Assembly: GCA_963691655.1 (NCBI GenBank)
Contig: CAVNUY010000046.1
Coordinates: forward strand, 372,001 to 436,000
DNA: 64,000 bases
Reading direction: 5' to 3'
Source of the DNA: Toxonevra muliebris
Taxonomy: Eukaryota; Arthropoda; Insecta; Diptera; Pallopteridae
In this document: positions 1-12,660 of the stretch, one piece after another
Numbering within the stretch: position 1 is the first letter of the stretch
How the letters are laid out: each line of letters starts with the position of its first letter
The notes under the pieces: model-generated
Database searches by the model: none
What the model was told of the DNA's origin: nothing
What the model saw: only the letters and a program-made list of their open reading frames with translations
Program-made: the position numbers and the translations under genes

Positions 1-36
1 TTCGAATTTTAATTCCGAATTTTAATTCCGAATTTT

Positions 37-2190
37 AACTTCGAATTTTAATTTCGAATTTTAATTTCGAATTTTAATTTCGAATTTTAATTTCGAATTT
101 TAATTTCGAATTTCAATTTCGAATTTTAATTTCGAATTTTAATTTCGAATTTTAATTTCGAATTTCAATTTCGAATTTTAATTTCGAATTTTAATTCCGA
201 ATTTTAATTTCGAATTTTAATTCCGAATTTTAATTCCGAATTTTAATTTCGAATTTTAATTTCGAATTTTAATTCCGAATTTTAATTCCGAATTTTAATT
301 CCGAATTTTAATTCCGCATTTTAATTTCGAATTTTAATTTCGAATTTCAATTTCCAATTTTAATTTCGAATTTTAATTCCGAAATTAAAATTCGAATTTT
401 AAATCCGAATTTTAATTTCGAATTTTAATTTCGAATTTTAATTCCGAAATTTAATTTCGAAATTTAATTTCGAATTTTAATTTCGAATTTTAATTTCGAA
501 TTTCAATTTCGAATTTTAATTCCGAATTTTAATTTCGAATTTTAATTTCGAATTTTAATTCCGAATTTTAATTCCGAATTTTAATTCCGAATTTTAACTT
601 CGAATTTTAATTTCGAATTTTAATTTTGAATTTTAATTTCGAATTTTAATTCCGAATTTTAATTCCAAATTTTAATTCCGAATTTTAATTCCGAATTTTA
701 ATTTCGAATTTTAATTTCGAATTTCAATTTCCAATTTTAATTTCGAATTTTAATTCCGAAATTAAAATTCGAATTTTAATTCCGAATTTTAATTTCGAAT
801 TTTAATTTCGAATTTTAATTTCGAATTTTAATTTCGAATTTTAATTTCGAATTTTAATTTCGAATTTCAATTTCGAATTTTAATTTCGAATTTTAATTCC
901 GAATTTTAATTCCGAATTTTAATTCCAAATTTTAATTCCGAATTTTAATTCCGAATTTTAATTTCGAATTTTAATTCCGAATTTTAATTTCGAATTTTAA
1001 TTCCGAATTTTAATTCCGAATTTTAATTTCGAACTTTAATTCCGAATTTTAATTTCGAACTTTAATTTCGAATTTTAATTTCGAATTTTAATTTCGAATT
1101 TTAATTTCGAATTTTAATTTCGAATTTTAATTTTGAATTTCAATTTCGAATTTTAATTCCGAATTTTAATTTCGAATTTTAATTTCGAATTTTAATTTCG
1201 AATTTTAATTTCGAATTTTAATTTCGAATTTTAATTTCGAATTTCAATTTCGAATTTTAATTTCGAATTTTAATTCCGAATTTTAATTTCGAATTTTAAT
1301 TCCGAATTTTAATTCCGAATTTTAACTTCGAATTTTAATTTCGAATTTTAATTTTGAATTTTAATTTCGAATTTTAATTCCGAATTTTAATTCCAAATTT
1401 TAATTCCGAATTTTAATTCCGAATTTTAATTTCGAATTTTAATTCCGAATTTTAATTTCGAATTTTAATTCCGAATTTTAATTCCGAATTTTAATTTCGA
1501 ACTTTAATTCCGAATTTTAATTTCGAATTTTAATTTCGAATTTTAATTTCGAATTTTAATTTCGAATTTTAATTTCGAATTTTAATTTCGAATTTTAATT
1601 TTGAATTTCAATTTCGAATTTTAATTCCGAATTTTAATTTCGAATTTTAATTTCGAATTTTAATTTCGAATTTTAATTTCGAATTTTAATTTTGAATTTC
1701 AATTTCGAATTTTAATTCCGAATTTGAATTTCGAATTTTAATTTCGAATTTTAATTTCGAATTTTAATTCCGAATTTTAATTTCGAATTTTAATTCCGAA
1801 TTTTAATTCCGAATTTTAATTTCGAACTTTAATTCCGAATTTTAATTTCGAATTTTAATTTCGAATTTTAATTTCGAATTTTAATTTCGAATTTTAATTT
1901 CGAATTTTAATTTCGAATTTTAATTTTGAATTTCAATTTCGAATTTTAATTCCGAATTTTAAATTCGAATTTTAATTTCGAATTTTAATTTCGAATTTTA
2001 ATTTCGAATTTTAATTTCGAATTTTAATTTCGAATTTCAATTTCGAATTTTAATTTCGAATTTTAATTCCGAATTTTAATTTCGAATTTTAATTCCGAAT
2101 TTTAATTCCGAATTTTAACTTCGAATTTTAATTTCGAATTTTAATTTTGAATATTAATTTCGAATTTTAATTCCGAATGTTAATTCCAAA
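37..2190 (+). repeat. Higher-order repeat marked by AACTTCG (left end)
   Basis: The rare variant TTTTAACTTCG occurs at 37, 596, 1324 and 2117 (position of AACT). The spacings are 559, 728 and 793 bp, which are 43, 56 and 61 units. At 596, 1324 and 2117 it is followed in the same order by a TTTTGAA unit and then a CCAAATT unit, so the blocks are copies of one ancestral segment that differ by whole units. The same marker returns at 5133, 5601 and 6511. Confidence 0.85.
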
Positions 2191-3810
2191 TTTTAATTCC
2201 GAATTTTAATTCCGAATTTTAATTTCGAATTTTAATTTCGAATTTCAATTTCCAATTTTAATTTCGAATTTTAATTCCGAAATTAAAATTCGAATTTTAA
2301 TTCCGAATTTTAATTTCGAATTTTAATTTCGAATTTTAATTTCGAATTTTAATTTCGAATTTTAATTTCGAATTTTAATTTCGAATTTCAATTTCGAATT
2401 TTAATTTCGAATTTTAATTCCGAATTTTAATTTCGAATTTTAATTCCGAATTTTACTTCCGAATTTTAATTTCGAATTTTAATTTCGAATTTTAATTTCG
2501 AATTTCAATTTCGAATGTTAATTCCGAATTTTAATTCCGAATTTTAATTCCGAATTTTAATTTCGAATTTTAATTTCGAATTTTAATTCCGAATTTTAAT
2601 TTCGAATTTTAATTTCGAATTTTAATTTCGAATTTTAATTCCGAATTTTAATTTCGAATTTTAATTCCGAATTTTAATTCCGAATTTTAATTTCGAATTT
2701 TAATTCCGAATTTTAATTCCGAATTTTATTTCCGAATTTTAATTCCGAATTTTAATTTCGAATTTCAATTTCGAATTTTAATTTCGAATTTTAATTCTGA
2801 ATTTTAATTCCGAATTTTAATTTCGAATTTTAATTCCTAATTTTAATTGCGAATTTTAATTTCGAATCTTAATTTCGAATTTTAATTCCGAATTTTATTT
2901 TCGAATTTTAATTCCGAATTTAAATTTCGAATTTTAATTCCGAATTTTAATTTCGAATTTTAATTTCGAATTTTAATTTCGAATTTTAATTTCGAATTTT
3001 AATTCCGAATTTTAATTTCGAATTTTAATTCAGAATTTTAATTCCGAATTTTAATTCCGAATTTTAATTTCGAATTTCAATTTCGAATTTTAATTTCGAA
3101 TTTTAATTCCGAATTTTAATTCCGAATTTTAATTCCGAATTTTAATTCCTAATTTTAATTCCGAATTTTAATTCCGAATTTTAATTTCGAATTTTAATTC
3201 CTAATTTTAATTCCGAATTTTAATTTCGAATCTTAATTTCGAATTTCAATTTCGAATTTTAATTTCGAATTTCAATTTCGAATTTTAATTTCGAATTTTA
3301 ATTCCGAATTTTAATTCCGAATTTTAATTTCGAATTTTAATTCCGAATTTTAATTCCGAATTTTAATTCCGAATTTTAATTCCGAATTTTAATTTCGAAT
3401 TTCAATTTCCAATTTTAATTTCGAATTTTAGTTCCGAAATTAAAATTCGAATTTTAAATCCGAATTTTAATTTCGAATTTTAATTCCGAAATTTAATTTC
3501 GAAATTTAATTTCGAATTTTAATTTCGAATTTTAATTTCGAATTTTAATTTCGAATTTTAATTTCGAATTTTAATTTCGAATTTCAATTTCGAATTTTAA
3601 TTTCGAATTTTAATTCCGAATTTTAATTTCGAATTTTAATTTCGAATTTTAATTCCGAATTTTAATTCCGAATTTTAATTCCGAATTTTAATTCCGAATT
3701 TTAATTCCGAATTTTAATTCCGAATTTTAATTTCGAATTTCAATTTCGAATTTTAATTTCGAATTTTAATTCCGAATTTTAATTTCGAATTTTAATTCCG
3801 AATTTTAATT

Positions 3811-4200
3811 TCAAATTTTAATTCCGAATTTTAATTCCGAATTTTAATTTCGAATTTCAATTTCGAATTTCAATTTCGAATTTTATTTTCGAATTTTAAT
3901 TCCGAATTTTAATTCCGAATTTTAATTCCGAATTTTAATTCCGAATTTTAATTCCGAATTTTAATTTCGAATTTTAATTTCGAATTTTAATTTCGAATTT
4001 TAATTTCGAATTTTAATTCCGAATTTTAATTCCAAATTTTAATTCCGAATTTTAATTCCGAATTTTAATTCCGAATTTTAATTCCGAATTTTAATTTCGA
4101 ATTTCAATTTCGAATTTTAATTTCGAATTTTAATTCCGAATTTTAATTCCGAATTTTAATTCCGAATTTTAATTCCGAATTTTAATTCCTAATTTTAATT
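3811..4200 (+). repeat. Duplicated segment, copy A (offset 3,939 bp)
   Basis: Four rare variants, TCAAATT at 3811, TATTTTC at 3884, CCAAATT at 4032 and CCTAATT at 4188, recur at 7750, 7823, 7971 and 8127. All four pairs are exactly 3,939 bp (303 units) apart. The dyads upstream, 3436 and the altered copy near 7531, are 4,095 bp apart. The left parts of the two copies therefore differ by 156 bp, or 12 units. Confidence 0.88.
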
Positions 4201-5132
4201 CCGAATTTTAATTCCGAATTTTAATTTCGAATTTTAATTTCGAATTTTAATTTCGAATTTTAATTTCGAATTTTAATTCCGAATTTTAATTCCAAATTTT
4301 AATTCCGAATTTTAATTCCGAATTTTAATTCCGAATTTTAATTCCGAATTTTAATTTCGAATTTCAATTTCGAATTTTAATTTCGAATTTTAATTCCGAA
4401 TTTTAATTCCGAATTCTAATTCCGAATTTTAATTCCTAATTTTAATTTCGAATTTCAATTTCGAATTTTAATTTCGAATTTTAATTCCGAATTTTAATTC
4501 CGAATTTTAATTCCGAATTTTAATTCCTAATTTTAATTCCGAATTTTAATTTCGAATTTTAATTAATAATTTTAATTCCGAATTTCAATTTCGAATCTTA
4601 ATTTCGAATTTTAATTCCGAATTTTATTTTCGAATTTTAATTCCGAATTTAAATTTCGAATTTTAATTCCGAATTTTAATTTCGAATTTTAATTTCGAAT
4701 TTTAATTCCGAATTTTAATTTCGAATTTTAATTTCGAATTTTAATTCCGAATTTTAATTCCGAATTTTAATTCCGAATTTTAATTCCGCATTTTAATTTC
4801 GAATTTTAATTTCGAATTTCAATTTCCAATTTTAATTTCGAATTTTAATTCCGAAATTTAATTTCGAAATTTAATTTCGAATTTTAATTTCGAATTTTAA
4901 TTTCGAATTTCAATTTCGAATTTTAATTCCGAATTTTAATTCCGAATTTTAATTTCGAATTTTAATTCCGAATTTTAATTCCGAATTTTAATTTCGAATT
5001 TTAATTTCGAATTTTAATTTCGAATTTTAATTTCGAATTTTAATTTCGAATTTCAATTTCGAATTTTAATTTCGAATTTTAATTCCGAATTTTAATTTCG
5101 AATTTTAATTCCGAATTTTAATTCCGAATTTT

Positions 5133-6600
5133 AACTTCGAATTTTAATTTCGAATTTTAATTTTGAATTTTAATTTCGAATTTTAATTCCGAATTTTAAT
5201 TCCAAATTTTAATTCCGAATTTTAATTCCGAATTTTAATTTCGAATTTTAATTTCGAATTTCAATTTCCAATTTTAATTTCGAATTTTAATTCCGAAATT
5301 AAAATTCGAATTTTAATTCCGAATTTTAATTTCGAATTTTAATTTCGAATTTTAATTTCGAATTTTAATTTCGAATTTTAATTTCGAATTTTAATTTCGA
5401 ATTTCAATTTCGAATTTTAATTTCGAATTTTAATTCCGAATTTTAATTTCGAATTTTAATTCCGAATTTTAATTCCGAATTTTAATTTCGAATTTTAATT
5501 TCGAATTTTAATTTCGAATTTCAATTTCGAATTTTAATTTCGAATTTTAATTCCGAATTTTAATTTCGAATTTTAATTCCGAATTTTAATTCCGAATTTT
5601 AACTTCGAATTTTAATTTCGAATTTTAATTTTGAATTTTAATTTCGAATTTTAATTCCGAATTTTAATTCCAAATTTTAATTTCGAATTTTAATTCCGAA
5701 TTTTAATTCCGAATTTTAATTTCGAATTTTAATTTCGAATTTTAATTTCGAATTTTAATTTCGAATTTTAATTCCGAATTTTAATTTCGAATTTTAATTC
5801 CGAATTTTAATTCCGAATTTTAATTTCGAACTTTAATTCCGAATTTTAATTTCGAATTTTAATTTCGAATTTTAATTTCGAATTTTAATTTCGAATTTTA
5901 ATTTCGAATTTTAATTTTGAATTTCAATTTCGAATTTTAATTCCGAATTTTAATTTCGAATTTTAATTTCGAATTTTAATTTCGAATTTTAATTTCGAAT
6001 TTTAATTTCGAATTTTAATTTCGAATTTCAATTTCGAATTTTAATTTCGAATTTTAATTCCGAATTTTAATTTCGAATTTTAATTCCGAATTTTAATTCC
6101 GAATTTTAATTCCGAATTTTAATTTCGAATTTTAATTTCGAATTTTAATTTCGAATTTTAATTTCGAATTTTAATTCCGAATTTTAATTTCGAATTTTAA
6201 TTCCGAATTTTAATTCCGAATTTTAATTTCGAACTTTAATTCCGAATTTTAATTTCGAATTTTAATTTCGAATTTTAATTTCGAATTTTAATTTCGAATT
6301 TTAATTTCGAATTTTAATTTTGAATTTCAATTTCGAATTTTAATTCCGAATTTTAATTTCGAATTTTAATTTCGAATTTTAATTTCGAATTTTAATTTCG
6401 AATTTTAATTTCGAATTTTAATTTCGAATTTCAATTTCGAATTTTAATTTCGAATTTTAATTCCGAATTTTAATTTCGAATTTTAATTCCGAATTTTAAT
6501 TCCGAATTTTAACTTCGAATTTTAATTTCGAATTTTAATTTTGAATTTTAATTTCGAATTTTAATTCCGAATTTTAATTCCAAATTTTAATTCCGAATTT
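5133..6600 (+). repeat. Higher-order repeat block with AACTTCG, TTTTGAA and CCAAATT markers
   Basis: AACT markers lie at 5133, 5601 and 6511, spaced 468 bp (36 units) and 910 bp (70 units). Each is followed by a TTTTGAA unit and then a CCAAATT unit. Between them are TTTCGAACTTTAA units and TTTTGAATTTCAA units in repeated order. The block belongs to the same family as the first 2.2 kb but with different copy lengths. Confidence 0.8.
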
Positions 6601-7749
6601 TAATTCCGAATTTTAATTTCGAATTTCAATTTCGAATTTCAATTTCGAATTTTAATTTCGAATTTTAATTTCGAATTTTAATTTCGAATTTTAATTCCGA
6701 ATTTTAATTTCGAATTTTAATTTCGAATTTTAATTTCGAATTTTAATTTCGAATTTTAATTTCGAATTTTAATTTCGAATTTCAATTTCGAATTTTAATT
6801 TCGAATTTTAATTCCGAATTTTAATTTCGAATTTTAATTCCGAATTTTAATTCCGAATTTTAATTTCGAATTTTAATTTCGAATTTTAATTTCGAATTTC
6901 AATTTCGAATTTTAATTCCGAATTTTAATTCCGAATTTTAATTCCGAATTTTAATTTCGAATTTTAATTTCGAATTTTAATTTCGAATTTCAATTTCCAA
7001 TTTTAATTTCGAATTTTAATTCCGAAATTAAAATTCGAATTTTAATTCCGAATTTTAATTTCGAATTTTAATTTCGAATTTTAATTTCGAATTTTAATTC
7101 CGAATTTTAATTTCGAATTTTAATTCCGAATTTTAATTCCGAATTTTAATTTCGAATTTTAATTCCGAATTTTAATTCCGAATTTTAATTCCGAATTTTA
7201 ATTCCGAATTTTAATTTCGAATTTCAATTTCGAATTTTAATTTCGAATTTTAATTCCGAATTTTAATTCCGAATTTTAATTTCGAATTTTAATTTCGAAT
7301 TTTAATTCCGAATTTTAATTCCGAATTTTAATTCCGAATTTTAATTCCGAATTTTAATTCCGAATTTTAATTCCTAATTTTAATTTCGAATTTTAATTTC
7401 GAATTTTAATTCCGAATTTTAATTCCAAATTTTAATTTCGAATTTTAATTCCGAATTTTAATTCCGAATTTTAATTCCGAATTTTAATTTCGAATTTCAA
7501 TTTCCAATTTTAATTTCGAATTTTAATTCAAAAATTAAAATTCGAATTTTAAATCCGAATTTTAATTTCGAATTTTAATTCCGAAATTTAATTTCGAAAT
7601 TTAATTTCGAATTTTAATTTCGAATTTTAATTCCGAATTTTAATTCCGAATTTTAATTCCGAATTTTAATTTCGAATTTCAATTTCGAATTTTAATTTCG
7701 AATTTTAATTCCGAATTTTAATTTCGAATTTTAATTCCGAATTTTAATT

Positions 7750-8140
7750 TCAAATTTTAATTCCGAATTTTAATTCCGAATTTTAATTTCGAATTTCAAT
7801 TTCGAATTTCAATTTCGAATTTTATTTTCGAATTTTAATTCCGAATTTTAATTCCGAATTTTAATTCCGAATTTTAATTCCGAATTTTAATTCCGAATTT
7901 TAATTTCGAATTTTAATTTCGAATTTTAATTTCGAATTTTAATTTCGAATTTTAATTCCGAATTTTAATTCCAAATTTTAATTCCGAATTTTAATTCCGA
8001 ATTTTAATTCCGAATTTTAATTCCGAATTTTAATTTCGAATTTCAATTTCGAATTTTAATTTCGAATTTTAATTCCGAATTTTAATTCCGAATTTTAATT
8101 CCGAATTTTAATTCCGAATTTTAATTCCTAATTATAATTC
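7750..8140 (+). repeat. Duplicated segment, copy B (offset 3,939 bp)
   Basis: This is the partner of the segment starting at 3811, with all four marker variants at the same spacing. The dyad unit upstream of this copy, near 7531, has CCG changed to CAA and has lost its CpG. Confidence 0.88.
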
Positions 8141-9502
8141 CGAATTTTAATTCCGAATTTTAATTTCGAATTTTAATTCCTAATTTTAATTCCGAATTTT
8201 AATTTCGAATCTTAATTTCGAATTTTAATTCCGAATTTTATTTTCGAATTTTAATTCCGAATTTAAATTTCGAATTTTAATTCCGAATTTTAATTTCGAA
8301 TTTTAATTTCGAATTTTAATTCCGAATTTTAATTCCGAATTTTAATTCCGAATTTTAATTTCGAATTTTAATTTCGAATTTTAATTCCGAAATTTAATTT
8401 CGAATTTTAATTTCGAATTTTAATTCCGAATTATAATTTCGAATTTTAATTTCGAATTTTAATTCCGAATTTTAATTTCGAATTTTAACTCCGAATTTTA
8501 ATTTCGAATTTTAATTTCGAATTTCAATTTCGAATTTCAATTTCGAATTTTAATTTCGAATTTTAATTCCGAATTTTAATTCCGAATTTTAATTCCGAAT
8601 TTTAATTCCGAATTTTAATTTCGAATTTTAATTTCGAATTTTAATTTCGAATTTTAATTTCGAATTTTAATTCCGAATTTTAATTTCGAATTTTAATTCC
8701 GAATTTTAATTCCAAATTTTAATTCCGAATTTTAATTCCGAATTTTAATTTCGAATTTTAATTTCGAATTTTAATTTCGAATTTTAATTTCGAATTTTAA
8801 TTTCGAATTTTAATTCCGAAATTAAAATTTGAATTTTAATTCCGAATTTTAATTTCGAATTTTAATTTCGAATTTTAATTCCGAAATTTAATTTCGAATT
8901 TTAATTTCGAATTTTAATTCCGAATTTTAATTTCGAATTTTAATTTCGAGTTTTAATTTCGAATTTTAATTCCGAATTTTAATTTCGAATTTCAATTTCG
9001 AATTTTAATTCCGAATTTTAATTCCGAATTTTAATTCCAAATTTTAATTCCGAATTTTAATTCCTAATTTTAATTCCGAATTTTAATTCCGAATTTTAAT
9101 TTCGAATTTTAATTCCGAATTTTAATTCCGAATTTTAATTCCTAATTTTAATTCCGAATTTTAATTCCTAATTTTAATTCCGAATTTTAATTCCGAATTC
9201 TAATTCCGAATTTTAATTCCGAATTTTAATTCCGAATTTTAATTCCGAATTTTAATTTCGAATTTTAATTTCGAATTTCAATTTCGAATTTCAATTTCGA
9301 ATTTTAATTCCGAATTTTAATTTCGAATTTTAATTTCGAATTTTAATTTCGAATTTTAATTTCGAATTTTAATTCCGAATTTTAATTTCGAATTTTAATT
9401 TCGAATTTTAATTTCGAATTTTAATTCCGAATTCTAATTCCGAATTTTAATTCCGAATTTTAATTTCGAATTTTAATTTCGAATTTTAATTTCGAATTTC
9501 AA

Positions 9503-10210
9503 TTTCCAATTTTAATTTCGAATTTTAATTCCGAAATTAAAATTCGAATTTTAATTCCGAATTTTGATTTCGAATTTTAATTCCGAATTTTAATTCCGAA
9601 TTTTAATTCCGAATTTTAATTCCGAATTTTAATTTCGAATTTCAATTTCGAATTTTAATTCCGAATTTTAATTCCGAATTTTAATTCCGAATTTCAATTT
9701 CGAATTTCAATTTCGAATTTTAATTTCGAATTTTAATTTCGAATTTTAATTTCGAAGTTTAATTTCGAATTTTAATTCCGAATTTTAATTTCGAATTTTA
9801 ATTCCGAATTTTAATTCCGAATTTTAATTCCTAATTTTAATTTCGAATTTTAATTCCGAATTCTAATTCCGAATTTTAATTCCGAATTTTAATTTCGAAT
9901 TTTAATTTCGAATTTTAATTTCGAATTTCAATTTCCAATTTTAATTTCGAATTTTAATTCCGAAATTAAAATTCGAATTTTAATTCCGAATTTTAATTTC
10001 GAATTTTAATTCCGAATTTTAATTCCGAATTTTAATTCCGAATTTTAATTCCGAATTTTAATTTCGAATTTCAATTTCGAATTTTAATTCCGAATTTTAA
10101 TTCCGAATTTTAATTCCGAATTTCAATTTCGAATTTCAATTTCGAATTTTAATTTCGAATTTTAATTTCGAATTTTAATTTCGAAGTTTAATTTCGAATT
10201 TTAATTCCGA
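9503..10210 (+). repeat. 429-bp (33-unit) higher-order repeat pair
   Basis: Dyad markers at 9533 and 9962 and GAAGTTTAA variants at 9754 and 10183 are both exactly 429 bp apart, which is 33 units. The two copies share the same order of T-, C- and CAA-type units. The block recurs downstream at an offset of 5,707 bp: dyads 9533 and 9962 pair with 15240 and 15669. Confidence 0.9.
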
Positions 10211-10369
10211 ATTTTAATTTCGAATTTTAATTTCGAATTTTAATTCCGAATTTTAATTTCGAATTTTAATTTCGAATTTTAATTTCGAATTTTAATTTCG
10301 AATTTTAATTTCGAATTTTAATTCCGAATTTTAATTTCGAATTTTAATTTCGAATTTTAATTTCGAATT

Positions 10370-10800
10370 TCAATTTCGAATTTTAATTCCGAATTTTAAT
10401 TTCGAATTTTAATTTCGAATTTTAATTTCGAATTTTAATTTCGAATTTCAATTTCGAATTTTAATTTCGAATTTTAATTTCGAATTTTAATTCCGAATTT
10501 TAATTTCGAATTTTAATTTCGAATTTTAATTTCGAATTTCAATTTCGAATTTTAATTCCGAATTTTAATTTCGAATTTTAATTTCGAATTTTAATTTCGA
10601 ATTTTAATTTCGAATTTCAATTTCGAATTTTAATTCCGAATTTTAATTTCGAATTTTAATTTCGAATTTTAATTTCGAATTTTAATTTCGAATTTCAATT
10701 TCGAATTTTAATTCCGAATTTTAATTCCGAATTTTAATTTCGAATTTTAATTCCGAATTTTAATTCCGAATTTTAATTTCGAATTTTAATTTCGAATTTC
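10370..10800 (+). repeat. Secondary periodicity of 6-8 units marked by TTTCAA
   Basis: The C of TTTCAA falls at about 10371, 10449, 10540, 10618, 10696 and 10800. The spacings are 78, 91, 78, 78 and 104 bp, so a CAA-type unit ends a cassette of 6, 7 or 8 units. The same rhythm is seen near 13.0-13.2 kb and in the 16.1-16.4 kb copy. This is the smallest repeat level above the 13-bp unit. Confidence 0.8.
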
Positions 10801-11378
10801 AATTTCCAATTTTAATTTCGAATTTTAATTCCGAAATTAAAATTCGAATTTTAAATCCGAATTTTAATTTCGAATTTTAATTTCGAATTTTAATTCCGAA
10901 ATTTAATTTCGAAATTTAATTTCGAATTTTAATTTCGAATTTTAATTTCGAATTTCAATTTCGAATTTTAATTCCGAATTTTAATTTCGAATTTTAATTT
11001 CGAATTTTAATTTCGAATTTTAATTTCGAATTTCAATTTCGAATTTTAATTCCGAATTTTAATTTCGAATTTTAATTTCGAATTTTAATTTCGAATTTTA
11101 ATTTCGAATTTTAATTTCGAATTTTAATTTCGAATTTCAATTTCGAATTTTAATTTCGAAATTTAATTCCGAATTTTAATTTCGAATTTTAATTCCGAAT
11201 TTTAATTCCGAATTTTAATTTCGAATTTTAATTTCGAATTTTAATTTCGAATTTCAATTTCGAATTTTAATTCCGAATTTTAATTCCGAATTTTAATTCC
11301 GAATTTTAATTCCGAATTTTAATTTCGAATTTTAATTTCGAATTTCAATTTCCAATTTTAATTTCGAATTTTAATTCC

Positions 11379-12660
11379 GAAATTAAAATTCGAATTTTAA
11401 TTCCGAATTTTAATTTCGAATTTTAATTTCGAATTTTAATTTCGAATTTTAATTCCGAATTTTAATTTCGAATTTTAATTCCGAATTTTAATTCCGAATT
11501 TTAATTTCGAATTTTAATTCCGAATTTTATTTTCGAATTTTAATTTCGAATTTTAATTTCGAATTTTAATTTCGAATTTTAATTTCGAATTTTAATTTCG
11601 AATTTTAATTTTGAATTTCAATTTCGAATTTTAATTCCGAATTTTAATTTCGAATTTTAATTTCGAATTTTAATTTCGAATTTTAATTTCGAATTTTAAT
11701 TTCGAATTTTAATTTCGAATTTCAATTTCGAATTTTAATTTCGAATTTTAATTCCGAATTTTAATTTCGAATTTTAATTCCGAATTTTAATTCCGAATTT
11801 TAACTTCGAATTTTAATTTCGAATTTTAATTTCGAATTTTAATTTCGAATTTTAATTCCGAATTTTAATTCCAAATTTTAATTCCGAATTTTAATTCCGA
11901 ATTTTAATTTCGAATTTTAATTTCGAATTTCAATTTCCAATTTTAATTTCGAATTTTAATTCCGAAATTAAAATTCGAATTTTAATTCCGAATTTTAATT
12001 TCGAATTTTAATTTCGAATTTTAATTCCGAAATTTAATTCCGAATTTTAATTTCGAATTTTAATTTCGAATTTCAATTTCGAATTTTAATTTCGAATTTT
12101 AATTCCGAATTTTAATTCCGAATTTTAATTCCGAATTTTAATTCCGAATTTTAATTTCGAATTTTAATTTCGAATTTTAATTTCGAATTTTAATTTCGAA
12201 TTTTAATTCCGAATTTTAATTTCGAATTTTAATTTCGAACTTCAATTTCGAATTTTAATTCCGAAATTAAAATTCGAATTTTAATTCCGAATTTTAATTT
12301 CGAATTTTAATTTCGAATTTTAATTCCGAAATTAAAATTCGAATTTTAATTCCGAATTTTAATTTCGAATTTTAATTTTGAATTTTAATTCCGAAATTTA
12401 ATTTCGAATTTTAATTTCGAATTTTAATTCCGAATTTTAATTTCGAATTTTAATTTCGAGTTTTAATTTCGAATTTTAATTTCGAATTTTAATTTCGAAT
12501 TTTAATTCCGAATTTTAATTTCGAATTTTAATTCCGAATTTTAATTCCGAATTTTAATTCCGAATTTTAATTCCAAATTTTAATTCCGAATTTTAATTCC
12601 TAATTTTAATTCCGAATTTTAATTCCGAATTTTAATTCAGAATTTTAATTCCGAATTTTA
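11379..12660 (+). repeat. Duplicated block, copy A (offset 10,334 bp)
   Basis: Markers AACT 11802, dyads 11964, 12263 and 12328, and TCAG 12637 recur at 22136, 22298, 22597, 22662 and 22971. All five pairs are exactly 10,334 bp apart. The dyad at 11379 pairs with 21726 at 10,347 bp, a difference of one unit. 10,334 is one less than a multiple of 13, and a 12-bp unit at about 19671 lies between the copies and can account for this. Confidence 0.88.
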
